Source: Spirochaetaceae bacterium
GTDB lineage: Bacteria; Spirochaetota; Spirochaetia; Treponematales; Rectinemataceae
Direction of reading: 5' to 3'
NCBI GenBank assembly: GCA_025356015.1
Contig: JANXYO010000047.1
Location: 1-61,048 of the forward strand
DNA: 61,048 nucleotides
Shown here: positions 51,650-60,221 of the stretch, in pieces
Numbering within the stretch: the first letter of the stretch is position 1
Layout: each line of letters opens with the position of its first letter
Translations under genes and position numbers: made by a program
Notes under the pieces: generated by a model
What the model was told of the DNA's origin: nothing
What the model saw: only the letters and a program-made list of their open reading frames with translations
Databases searched by the model: none

Positions 51650-52929
51650 CGCGGCATCATGGAGAGCGGCTGGCATTGAGCCTCGCCCTCGTCCTCTGCG
51701 CGGGCCTTGGCCTCTCGGGCCAGGACTCCCCCGCGCCCGCAGCCGGAGGGGATGCGGCAGCTCCCGCGGCCGAGGCCAAGCGTTTCAGGATCATGGTGGA
51801 TTTCGCCGGCCCCGAGGGCCAGGATCCCCTCCCCTATCTCGACTCCCTCGAGGCCAGCCTGATCCAGTCCCCCATGGCCCTCGCCGTCGTGCGTGCACCA
51901 CAGGGAGTCGGAAGCCTCGCGACCAGGGCCGAGAGGAGCGCCTGCGCCCTCGCCATCCAGCTTGGCGTCACGGTCGAGGGAGACCAGGCCCGCATCAAGT
52001 GGACGATCTACGCGCCTCCCGGCAGCGAGGCCGCAGGACGCGGCAGCGTGGCCAAGGACCTGCCCGATCCCCAGGCCTTCTCCACGACCTTCTGGAATGA
52101 AGCCATCGAGGCCCTCGAAGCCGCCTCGGCCGGGATGGAGGAGGCGAGGAAGTTCCTCACCCTCGTGGGCAGGCCGGGAACCCTCGTCTCGGGGATCGGC
52201 GAGGACATCCTCCTGCCGGAGTCAGGGAAGGTCGATGTGCCCCTAGTGATGCCCGCCTACGTTGTCTGGAGCGCCACGGCCCCCGGGGCGCGCAAGGAGG
52301 GCGGGACAAGGATCGTGAAGGAAAGCGGTTCCACCCTGGTGATCCCCTTCAGGCCCGAGCTTCCTCCCTCGAAGCTGTCCATAGACACGGCCTTCTACGG
52401 CTTGGCCTTTCCCGAGCTCGGCCTGCGCTGGGACATTTCGAGGCGTTTCTTCCTCAAGGCGAACCTTGGCCAGTACCTCGCGGGCCTCGCCCTCCAGGGC
52501 CAGCAAGGCTTCCAGAGCTCCAAGACCGCGCCGGCCTCCCTCATTTCCTCCATCGAACTCGTGCAGCCCGGCCTCGGCGGAGGTTTTGTCTTCTCGGCGC
52601 CCACGGCCCCTTTCCGCCTCTATGCAAGCTTCGACCTCTTTGCCCGGATCGCCTTCCCCGAGGGGAAGCAGCTGATGCTCGACCCCGTCGCGCCGATTGG
52701 AAGCCAGCTCGCCATGGGCTTCGACTGGGGGAAAAAGCCGGGTATCCGCCTCTATTTCGAGCTGGGCGCTGCCTTGTATCCCTGGGCCTACCCCGGCCTC
52801 ATGATCGCTTCATGGAGCGGCCAGGGCATGCCTCGCCTCACCGGGGGAGGGGCGGGTCTCTTCAACGGTCACCCGGGCTGGTTCGTCGAGTTCCCCGTAC
52901 CACGGCTCGGTCTGAGGATCCACCTATGA
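51646..52929 (+). CDS. exported barrel-like protein B of the cyclase operon
   Basis: A 427-residue protein with a signal peptide (LALSLALVLCAGLGLSGQ). The plan parallels protein A: an N-terminal soluble domain (about 45-175: FRIMVDFAGPEGQDPLPYLD, ACALAIQLGVTVEGDQARIK), a PEGA-like middle (VDVPLVMPAYVVWSATAPGA) and a C-terminal barrel-like part (LGLRWDISRRFFLKANLGQY, FRLYASFDLFARIAFPEGKQ) ending in PRLGLRIHL. Sequence identity to A is low, so A and B are diverged paralogues at best. ATG 51646 overlaps the upstream stop (ATGA) and is preferred to the GTG at 51640. Confidence 0.72.
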   Translation: MTRHHGERLALSLALVLCAGLGLSGQDSPAPAAGGDAAAPAAEAKRFRIMVDFAGPEGQDPLPYLDSLEASLIQSPMALAVVRAPQGVGSLATRAERSACALAIQLGVTVEGDQARIKWTIYAPPGSEAAGRGSVAKDLPDPQAFSTTFWNEAIEALEAASAGMEEARKFLTLVGRPGTLVSGIGEDILLPESGKVDVPLVMPAYVVWSATAPGARKEGGTRIVKESGSTLVIPFRPELPPSKLSIDTAFYGLAFPELGLRWDISRRFFLKANLGQYLAGLALQGQQGFQSSKTAPASLISSIELVQPGLGGGFVFSAPTAPFRLYASFDLFARIAFPEGKQLMLDPVAPIGSQLAMGFDWGKKPGIRLYFELGAALYPWAYPGLMIASWSGQGMPRLTGGGAGLFNGHPGWFVEFPVPRLGLRIHL

Positions 52930-54056
52930 AAGCTACCCCCCGCCTGAGCAGCCTGGCAGCCCGCCTGGGCAGCATGGCGGCGGCCCTTGCAGCCGGCGCC
53001 CTCCTTGTTTCCTGCTGGGCCCCCTACTACAACCCCGCCGTCTCGCTCTCCGTCCCCATGTACAAGAAGCTCGGCAATCCCATCCTGGCCATCGGCCCGA
53101 TATCCACCAAGAATACCGGCGGCTTCGACACCACGCTCCCCGTCGATTTCATCCCCTCGAGGCCGAACACCCTTCCTCCCGATCCCCTCGACGGCTTCAT
53201 GGTCCAGAGGGTCCCCCAGACCGCGTCCATCAAGATCAGCTTTGTGGAGAACAGCGGCGGCAGCTACCAGCTGGCCCCCAGCAGCCAGACCGTCCTCAAC
53301 CAGCTCGGCGATGGAGCCATCGTGCGCGCGGCGGCCGCCAACGGGACCGAAGCCCAGCTCATCGTGATAGGCGACAGGACGGCCGCCCGCCAGTTCTCCT
53401 TCGATCCAGCCATGCACCAGATCAATGTCGGCCCGACCACGGCCCTCGGCACCGGGACGACGGCGGTCTACGCCCTCGGGGCGAGCCTCCTCATGCCGCC
53501 CTCGACCGACACCGACAGCTACGCGGTGCTCTACACCGACGGGACCAGGAACACCGTCTCTATGGATGGGATCGACCTGAACCTGAACAGCTTCTCGGAC
53601 CAGCTCAACGTGACTGCCCCTCTGGCCCTCGGGGGCCACAGCCTCGCCACGGGAGGAAGGGCCTTCCTCGACATCCAGAACCATAGGTTTTACTATTCAT
53701 CCCCTGCCGGCCCGACCTTGCTCTGGGACACCACCATGTGGCCGGGCACCCATCCTGGGCCCAGCGTCCTGCCCATATCGGAGCTCGTGACCACCTTGCT
53801 TTCGGACGGGACCCTTGTGGCCCAGGGTGACAACTACATAAGCGCCTACCGCAGCGATGGAAGCAAGCTCTTCACCATGCCCGCGGGCTCGGTTCGCCTC
53901 GTCCATGAGATCTACTACCCCGGCCCCAATCCCCTCGCCGGGAACTACCTGATCTTCAGCCAGGTGCTTTCGACGGCCGTCCAGGGATCGGGCAGCGACA
54001 GGGAATACTACGTCAATGTGTGGAGATGTCCGCTGTCAGATTTCAGGGCCTTCTAG
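52926..54056 (+). CDS. lipoprotein B of the cyclase operon
   Basis: A 376-residue lipoprotein (lipobox LLVSC, Cys30). The mature protein has regular Gly/Thr/Ser-rich blades (DTTLPVDFIPSRPNTLPPDP, EAQLIVIGDRTAARQFSFDP, SYAVLYTDGTRNTVSMDGID, RFYYSSPAGPTLLWDTTMWP), suggesting a beta-propeller. No family recognised. It is the last gene of the operon and overlaps protein B by 4 bp. A 12-bp inverted repeat follows 10 bp later. Confidence 0.72.
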   Translation: MKATPRLSSLAARLGSMAAALAAGALLVSCWAPYYNPAVSLSVPMYKKLGNPILAIGPISTKNTGGFDTTLPVDFIPSRPNTLPPDPLDGFMVQRVPQTASIKISFVENSGGSYQLAPSSQTVLNQLGDGAIVRAAAANGTEAQLIVIGDRTAARQFSFDPAMHQINVGPTTALGTGTTAVYALGASLLMPPSTDTDSYAVLYTDGTRNTVSMDGIDLNLNSFSDQLNVTAPLALGGHSLATGGRAFLDIQNHRFYYSSPAGPTLLWDTTMWPGTHPGPSVLPISELVTTLLSDGTLVAQGDNYISAYRSDGSKLFTMPAGSVRLVHEIYYPGPNPLAGNYLIFSQVLSTAVQGSGSDREYYVNVWRCPLSDFRAF

Positions 54057-54066
54057 CGAGGAGGGT

Positions 54067-54110
54067 CACGAGGATCGCGGCCGCCTTGGAAGCGGGGAGC
54101 GATCCTCGTG
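54067..54110. terminator. 12-bp perfect inverted repeat between convergent operons
   Basis: CACGAGGATCGC (54067-54078) is exactly complementary to GCGATCCTCGTG (54099-54110) around a 20-nt loop. It lies between the stops of the cyclase operon and of the coiled-coil gene, so it could terminate both. No T tract follows on either strand. Confidence 0.6.
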
Positions 54111-54119
54111 GGCGCCGCT

Positions 54120-56504
54120 CTATTTCAGGAGGCCACGCAGGGCGTCGATGAAGCCAACCAGGGTCGGATCTCCCGCGTAGTGCTTCGCGTTCGCATCCAG
54201 GGAGTTCTGCCTCTCCTTGCCCGGCTTGGCCTTTGTCGCCTGGATGGCGATGTCGGCGGCCGTCCGGAGGGTCGCCACCGACATCTGCTGCTGCCAGGCG
54301 GTCATCTGCGAGTCCACCAGGCGCTCGAGCTCGGGGAAGACTGTCTTAAACTCCCCGCTTCCGAAGAGGGCGACGAGGCGCTTCTGCCTCTCGATGAGGA
54401 CAGCATCGCCGGTCTTGCCCGCCGTGGCGTTCTCGGTGGCGATGTAGGAAGCATACTGGCTCTTGAGGGCGCCGGTCACGGCCTTGAGCTCGGCAAGAGC
54501 CTTGGCGTCACCGGTGGCCAAGGTCGCGTCCTGGGGACTGATGCTCCCCGCCTGCACACCGGCCTTGGCCGTCGCAGCCTGGGCCGCGACAAGCTGGACC
54601 TGGAGGGCGGCTATCTGGTCCTGGGAGGCCTTGAGCCTGCGCTCCGAGTCGGCAAGCTTTCCCTCGGCGACCGCCTTTCCCTGGTTCGCCGCATCGAGGT
54701 TGGCGCTGAGCTGGCGGTTCTCCTCGCCGAGCTTGACCGCCGTGCCACCGGCATCTGACTTGAGGTCGCCGATGGCCTTCTCGTAGGCCGCGGTGCGGGT
54801 CTCGATGTCCCTGTCCATGGCCTTTCGCGCGCTGTCGATGCCCTTGAGGGCTTCGCCGGTCTGGTCGGCTGAGGGATAGCTGCTAAGGACGCCTACATAG
54901 CCAGTCAAGGCCGAGGCCCATGCGCTCGAGGCGAGGTCCTGCTTGGCCGCGGCCATGGCAGCCCGAGCCGCCCTGGTATCGGCGGCGCGCCTGGCCTTGT
55001 CGGCCTCGAGGGCCCCGGCCTGGGCGAGGCGCGCGAGCATGACGGAACGGTTCGCCTCGTCCATGGGAAGCCAGGAGACCGCCTCCGAATAGCGGGCCGA
55101 GGCCGCGGCCATGTCTCCCGCCTTGAAGGCGAGGTCTGCCGCCGCGAGGGAGGAGTCGAGCTTGGCCTTGCGGGCCTCGTCGTCCTGCTTCGCCTTGGTG
55201 AGGAAGTATTCGTGGGCTGCGAGGATCTCTGGCACCGTCGCAAGGGATTCCTGGTACTTGGCCGCGGCTGTCGAGAGGTCTCCCGCCTTGAGGGCACGGT
55301 CTCCCGCCGCCGAGGCCTCCCTCGCGGCGGCCATGAGCTCGGCCTGGCGGACCAGCTTCGAGCTGTCGACGCTGGCTTTCTCGATCTCGCCCTGGGCGAG
55401 GCTCCCGAGGGCGTCGCCCACGAAGAGGTCGGCCTCGCGCCTGGCCTGGATGGCGGGCACCGAGATGACCGAGGGATCGTTCAGATAGGCGTTCAAGGAG
55501 GACACCGAGGCGAGGGCATCGGTGAAGCGGCGCTCCCGGAGGGCGCTGCGGATCGAGCCATAGAGGCCGAGGATGCGGTCCTCGACGGCCTGGACTCTCG
55601 ACCTCTGGTCCTCGAGCCTCGAGAGCTCGGCCTGGGCAGCCGTGGCGCTGGCCTTGGCTGCCGCGCTTTGGCCCTCGAGCTCCTTGGCCTTGGTGTCGAG
55701 GGAGGCGCGCAGCTGATCCTCGCGTTTGCGGGACTCGTCGAGGAGCTTCTTGCGCTCATCGTTGAGCCCGGAGATGCTCCTCTGGTACTCGTCACGGGCC
55801 TGGGCGAGCTTGGCGTCCTCCGCGGCCTTGTCTGCGGCCGCCTGCTTCTGGAAGGCGGCGAGCTGGGAATTGAACTCGGCCGTCTTCTGGGCCTCGAAGA
55901 CCTTGAGCTTGGCCTGGATCGAGGCCTCTGACAGGCCGAGGTCGGTGAGGCGCTGCCTCTCCTTGTCCAGTTCCAGTTTGAGGGCCGCCCGGAGCTCGGT
56001 CTCGCGGGCTGCGATCCTCTGCTCGATCGTCGCGGCGAGCTCGCTGCGCTGCTTGTCGATGGTGCTCAGGCGGGTCTGGATCTCGGCGATGGCCTTGTCC
56101 TTCTCCTGGAGCTTGGAATCGGAGTCTCGCTTGATCTCCTGGATGAGCTTGCCTTCGGCGCTGGTGACGACCGCGTTGCCCGAGGCGAGGCTCTGGTCCT
56201 GGGCCCTGAACACGAAGGCCAGGACGGCGACAATGCCCGCGGTGAGGACGATGGCGAGGACGTTGACGACCAGGGGGAAGACAAAGCCCTTTCGCAGGGG
56301 AGTGATGACCGTGGATCCCGTGCCCGCGGTCAGGCCGCTCCTCGTGGCAACCTTGTCGATGCTCGCGAGTATCTCGCGGCGTTCTTCGGCGGTGATTCCC
56401 TCCTCCTGCTCCTCGGGAGCCGGAGGGGCGCTTGGCGCGCCCAGCTTGAGGCGTCTTCTGAGTTCGGAAGCCCGTTCGATGAGTCCGGTCCCGCGAAATT
56501 CCAT
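54120..56504 (-). CDS. large coiled-coil/TPR-like single-pass membrane protein
   Basis: A 794-residue protein. An N-terminal cytoplasmic part (residues 1-72, EEQEEGITAEERREILASID) is followed by one TM helix (about 76-100, FPLVVNVLAIVLTAGIVAVL), then about 200 residues of charged coiled coil (ELRAALKLELDKERQRLTDL), helical repeats resembling TPRs (DRALKAGDLSTAAAKYQESL, DLAFKAGDMAAASARYSEAV), and a second coiled coil. It may act as a periplasmic scaffold or spacer. No family recognised; similar Ala-rich coiled-coil membrane proteins occur in treponemes. Start ATG 56504, with GGGA upstream; a longer frame to 56624 reaches into the promoter region of the divergent gene. Confidence 0.78.
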   Translation of the reverse strand: MEFRGTGLIERASELRRRLKLGAPSAPPAPEEQEEGITAEERREILASIDKVATRSGLTAGTGSTVITPLRKGFVFPLVVNVLAIVLTAGIVAVLAFVFRAQDQSLASGNAVVTSAEGKLIQEIKRDSDSKLQEKDKAIAEIQTRLSTIDKQRSELAATIEQRIAARETELRAALKLELDKERQRLTDLGLSEASIQAKLKVFEAQKTAEFNSQLAAFQKQAAADKAAEDAKLAQARDEYQRSISGLNDERKKLLDESRKREDQLRASLDTKAKELEGQSAAAKASATAAQAELSRLEDQRSRVQAVEDRILGLYGSIRSALRERRFTDALASVSSLNAYLNDPSVISVPAIQARREADLFVGDALGSLAQGEIEKASVDSSKLVRQAELMAAAREASAAGDRALKAGDLSTAAAKYQESLATVPEILAAHEYFLTKAKQDDEARKAKLDSSLAAADLAFKAGDMAAASARYSEAVSWLPMDEANRSVMLARLAQAGALEADKARRAADTRAARAAMAAAKQDLASSAWASALTGYVGVLSSYPSADQTGEALKGIDSARKAMDRDIETRTAAYEKAIGDLKSDAGGTAVKLGEENRQLSANLDAANQGKAVAEGKLADSERRLKASQDQIAALQVQLVAAQAATAKAGVQAGSISPQDATLATGDAKALAELKAVTGALKSQYASYIATENATAGKTGDAVLIERQKRLVALFGSGEFKTVFPELERLVDSQMTAWQQQMSVATLRTAADIAIQATKAKPGKERQNSLDANAKHYAGDPTLVGFIDALRGLLK

Positions 56505-56617
56505 GGTTCCCGATATCCCCCCGTGAAGCTTGACTCTGATTATCGGCGAAAAACCCGCTTCCCGGGTCGACAAAACCGCCGATTTTTCCCGGATTCGCCC
56601 CTCGTGCCACGATGATA

Positions 56618-56647
56618 TTGACAAATCCGCAAAAAGGCGGATATTAG
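56618..56647 (+). promoter_or_regulatory. promoter of the first repeat lipoprotein, with palindrome in spacer
   Basis: TTGACA (56618-56623), 18 bp, TATTAG (56642-56647). ATCCGC (56625-56630) and GCGGAT (56637-56642) make a 6-bp inverted repeat within the spacer, a possible operator. Confidence 0.5.
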
Positions 56648-56690
56648 TAACTAAATATTAATGTGCAATTCTTCCATTCGAGGTGCGGCC

Positions 56691-57938
56691 ATGGAAAGCT
56701 GTCGCCACGGGAGGATTCACGCCGTCCTGGTCGCCTGCCTCATTGGCGCGATCGCCATCCTCTTCGTCACCTGTCCCAATCCTTCCTCGTGGATGAGGGA
56801 CACCTGGAACAATTTTAGCCAGAAAGAGGACATCGTGGATATCGTCCCGGGACAGGTGGCGAACCCGGTCTTCAAGCCCAGCACGGGAAGCTATTCCACG
56901 GACCAGGGCGTGTCAATAAGCTGCGCGACGGCTGGGGCGAAGCTCTACGTCACGACCGACGGCAGCGAGCCCACCGAGGCCTCCCCCCTCTACTTTTCGC
57001 CCATCGCGGTAGCCGGGGACGGGACAGCGAGGACCATCAAGGTCCTCGCCGTCCTGGCCGGCCTCACCGAGGCACGGGGCTCGGCCATCTACACCATTAA
57101 ATACTCCCAGGTCTCCACCCCCCAGTTCTCCCCCCCGGCGGGGGTCTACGGGGCTGATCGGACAATATCCCTGAGCTGCCCCACCCAGGGCGCCACCATT
57201 TATTACAGCTCGGGAAGCAGCCTGGACACGACAGCTGCCCCTACCAGGGCCTCGAAGTCCTACTCGGAGCCCATTGTCTTGTCTGGCGATGGCTCGAACC
57301 TCGCGATCAAGGCTCTCGCGGTAAAGGACGGCCTTGCCGACGCCAGCGCCTCGGCGAGCTTCGGGATCAGCTACCCCAGGGTGACAATTGTCGTGGGCGG
57401 CTCGGGTAGCACCGTCCCGGCCGCTGGCCAGCAGACCAGCTACCCGGAGGGCCTGCCCCTTTTGATCAGCGCGAGCCCGGCAGAGGGCTGGCAGTTCCGA
57501 GGGTGGAAGAGCTCAGGCGGAGCCGGGGTCGACGCGCCTGGGTCCAGGAACGCGAATGCGACCCTTCATGGCACCGGAACCAGCCTCCTGACCGCCAGCT
57601 TCGTGCGGACCTTCAGGGTGACCGCGATCGCGTATGGGGGCCGGATCTGGACAAGCCCCGATTCCGGGGGAACATGGTACACGGGCAACTCCCACGCCAT
57701 GAACTGGACTACCCTGGCCGCGTCGGCAGACGGTACCAGGATCCTGGCCTCGGCCGGGGCCTCGGGCAGCAATTCCTCGATTTATGGCTCAGGCGATGGG
57801 GGCCTCTACTCGGTCAAGGCTGGCCACGGCCAGAGCATCTACCTCTCATACGACGGCGGGGAAAGCTTCGAGCTCCAGACCGGGCCGGGAATCTCGGGTC
57901 TTGCCGACTGGAGGGGGATCAAAATCCAATCCAAATGA
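56691..57938 (+). CDS. chitobiase-C-like repeat lipoprotein 1, shortened propeller
   Basis: A 415-residue lipoprotein (lipobox LFVTC, Cys28). Two chitobiase/beta-hexosaminidase C-terminal-type repeats follow (about 50-130: GAKLYVTTDGSEPTEASPLY; 135-215: GATIYYSSGSSLDTTAAPTR), then a bacterial-repeat module (ASPAEGWQFRGWKSSGG, about 225-295) and the start of a propeller (AYGGRIWTSPDSGGTWYTGN). Only about one and a half blades remain before the end (GGESFELQTGPGISGLADWR). The next gene has the same start and end with some 290 more residues, so an internal deletion is likely. ATG 56691 has GAGGTG upstream and is preferred to ATG 56661. Confidence 0.8.
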   Translation: MESCRHGRIHAVLVACLIGAIAILFVTCPNPSSWMRDTWNNFSQKEDIVDIVPGQVANPVFKPSTGSYSTDQGVSISCATAGAKLYVTTDGSEPTEASPLYFSPIAVAGDGTARTIKVLAVLAGLTEARGSAIYTIKYSQVSTPQFSPPAGVYGADRTISLSCPTQGATIYYSSGSSLDTTAAPTRASKSYSEPIVLSGDGSNLAIKALAVKDGLADASASASFGISYPRVTIVVGGSGSTVPAAGQQTSYPEGLPLLISASPAEGWQFRGWKSSGGAGVDAPGSRNANATLHGTGTSLLTASFVRTFRVTAIAYGGRIWTSPDSGGTWYTGNSHAMNWTTLAASADGTRILASAGASGSNSSIYGSGDGGLYSVKAGHGQSIYLSYDGGESFELQTGPGISGLADWRGIKIQSK

Positions 57939-57949
57939 ATCCGTCAGGA

Positions 57950-57977
57950 TTGACAAGCTGTCCGAAATAGTCATACT
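57950..57977 (+). promoter_or_regulatory. promoter of repeat lipoprotein 2
   Basis: TTGACA (57950-57955), 16 bp, CATACT (57972-57977), 45 nt before the start codon. Confidence 0.5.
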
Positions 57978-58021
57978 TATTGGCAAACCAAAAAAGTCAA
58001 TCACTTCCACCCGGAGGGGTC

Positions 58022-60139
58022 ATGGGAACCGTTCAACGCGGGAAGACCCGCGCTCCACTCTTCGCATGCCTCCTTTTCGGGGCTGTTGTCCTCTTCTTTG
58101 CCGCCTGCACGAACTCCTCTTCCTTCGGGAGCGATCCCTGGTCCAGCCGTGGCCCAAACGCCGGCCCCGTTGATTTCACGGCCCAGCCCCTTGCGACACC
58201 CGTCTTCATTCCGTCTGCGGGTAGCTACTCAGCCGACCAGAGCGTCCAGATCAGCTGCGCGACACCGGGAGCAAACCTCTACTACACTGTCGATGGCAGC
58301 ACACCCACCACGGCCTCGCCCTTGTATTCCGTGCCAATCCCGGTTACCGGGAGCGGAACAAACAAGACCATCAGGGTCCTCGCTGTAAAGACGGGCTCCA
58401 CCGACGCCACGGCCGCGGCGAGCTTCGTCATCAACTATTCCCAAGTCTCGACCCCCCAGTTCTCAACGCCAGGGGGAAGCTATGGGGCCGACCAAGATAT
58501 CGTGCTGAGCTGTTCCACGCCCGGGGCGACCATCTATTACGAAACTGGCAGCAGCCTGGCCCTCACAGCAAATCCAACAACCGCGTCACCGGTCTACTCC
58601 ACGCCAATCCCTGTGCACGGCAATCCCGCCAACGTGGCGATCAAGGTCCTCGCGTGGAAGGCAGGCATGGCCGACGGAATCGCCACTGCGGTCTTCTCCA
58701 TCAACTACCCCATCCTAACCATGGCCATAAGCGGTCCCGGCAGCGGCAGCACCATGCCGACGGTTGGCATGCCGATCGCGATTCCCGCCGGCATTCCCTA
58801 CTTAGTCAACGCGACACCGGCGACAGGCTCCCATATTGATCCCGCCCTGATCTTGACGACCTCGGGCGGGGCCAGCATCAACCTCGCGACCTTCCAGGTG
58901 ACCCTCAGCTCAAGCGGCACGGTGACCGCCCACTTCGCCTTGAACCAGTACACGCTCAGCCCGGCCGTGGCCGGCAGCGGCAGCATGACTCCTGGCGTGG
59001 CGATGTCGGCAGACTACGGGGTGCCGACACTTATCACGGCGACGCCCATCCCCGGCTGGCACTTCACCGGCTGGGCGGGTGTAGGCGGCGCGACAGTGGA
59101 CCTCCCGGCAAGCCCCATAGCCCACGCGACCCTCTGGTCCGACGGGTCCGTGACAGCCAACTTTGCCCTTGACCCGGTCAGGCTCAGCGCCATCGCCTCC
59201 GGAGGCCGGATCTGGTCCTCCTCGGACGGGGGCATCTCCTGGTTCCCGGGGAACTCCGCCACGATGAACTGGTCAACACTCACGAGCTCGGCCGACGGAA
59301 CCAAGGTCGTCGCCTCGGCCGGAGCCTTTGGCGTCGATTCCCTCATCTACCGCTCCGCCGACGGGGGCCTCAACTGGAGCCCCCTCTCGGCCCCCTTGCT
59401 TGCATACCAAGGCCTTGGGTCGAGCGGCGACGGAAGCATCATCGCCGCCTCGGTCTATGACGGTGTCAATGACCTCTACTATTCCACCACCTCAGGGCTC
59501 GGCTGGGGAAGCGCCAGCATCCCCGGTTACCAATGGTGGTCCACTCCCTCTTCGTCCGGCGATGGCCTTCATTGGGTCATGGAGAACGGCGGCGATAGCT
59601 CCGGCAACGTGAAGATATTCACGGGCACTTTCGACGGCGCTGCCTCCTGGAACTGGACCCCCACCCCCTTCACCGCGGGCGGCGGCAGCGACTATCCCTC
59701 GGGCTATTCGGTCTCGAAGGACGGGCAGAAGATCTTCGTGACCTATGCCGGCCACATGCACATCTCGACGGACTTCGGTGCAAGCTGGAATCCCATAAGC
59801 AGCACCTTCACCCAGATAAGCTCCTCATCCATGTCGGGAAACGGCAATACCCTGGCCATCGTCGACCACACGAGCGGCAACAGCAGGCTGTATCTCTCGA
59901 CCGACGGGGGCTCGACCTGGATCCAGAGCAGCACCGGCCTGCCAGCAGTCACAGCCCCGGATAGCTTCAGCGCGCCCTCTATCTCCTACGACGGATCCAG
60001 GATCGCGGTCTACACGGTCCTGGGCGGATCCGGCAATCTGATATACATCTCGACAAACGGCGGCTTGAGCTTTGCCGCGCAAACGGGCCCCGGAGCCAGC
60101 GGCGTGGCCAACTGGCTAGGGATCCACATCTCCCAGTAA
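58022..60139 (+). CDS. chitobiase-C-like repeat lipoprotein 2, full length
   Basis: A 705-residue lipoprotein (lipobox FFAAC, Cys29). Order: two chitobiase-C-type repeats (GANLYYTVDGSTPTTASPLY, GATIYYETGSSLALTANPTT), two bacterial-repeat modules (to about 390, including TATPIPGWHFTGWAGVGGAT), then a long sortilin/BNR-like propeller with Asp-box-like turns (IYRSADGGLNWSPL, LYLSTDGGSTWIQSS, IYISTNGGLSFAAQTG) to the end. Such surface lipoproteins may bind glycans. GGAGGGG precedes the ATG at 58022. The first 50 bp are nearly identical to those of the next gene, a sign of duplication or gene conversion. Confidence 0.85.
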   Translation: MGTVQRGKTRAPLFACLLFGAVVLFFAACTNSSSFGSDPWSSRGPNAGPVDFTAQPLATPVFIPSAGSYSADQSVQISCATPGANLYYTVDGSTPTTASPLYSVPIPVTGSGTNKTIRVLAVKTGSTDATAAASFVINYSQVSTPQFSTPGGSYGADQDIVLSCSTPGATIYYETGSSLALTANPTTASPVYSTPIPVHGNPANVAIKVLAWKAGMADGIATAVFSINYPILTMAISGPGSGSTMPTVGMPIAIPAGIPYLVNATPATGSHIDPALILTTSGGASINLATFQVTLSSSGTVTAHFALNQYTLSPAVAGSGSMTPGVAMSADYGVPTLITATPIPGWHFTGWAGVGGATVDLPASPIAHATLWSDGSVTANFALDPVRLSAIASGGRIWSSSDGGISWFPGNSATMNWSTLTSSADGTKVVASAGAFGVDSLIYRSADGGLNWSPLSAPLLAYQGLGSSGDGSIIAASVYDGVNDLYYSTTSGLGWGSASIPGYQWWSTPSSSGDGLHWVMENGGDSSGNVKIFTGTFDGAASWNWTPTPFTAGGGSDYPSGYSVSKDGQKIFVTYAGHMHISTDFGASWNPISSTFTQISSSSMSGNGNTLAIVDHTSGNSRLYLSTDGGSTWIQSSTGLPAVTAPDSFSAPSISYDGSRIAVYTVLGGSGNLIYISTNGGLSFAAQTGPGASGVANWLGIHISQ

Positions 60140-60150
60140 TTATCGAAGCG

Positions 60151-60178
60151 TTGACTAGCAATACGGCAAAAACATGAT
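60151..60178 (+). promoter_or_regulatory. promoter of repeat lipoprotein 3
   Basis: TTGACT (60151-60156), 16 bp, CATGAT (60173-60178), 44 nt before the start codon; same spacing as upstream of lipoprotein 2. Confidence 0.45.
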
Positions 60179-60221
60179 TGTGCGTAAACCAAGGCCAGAG
60201 ATTTGCCGCACGGAGGAAGAC

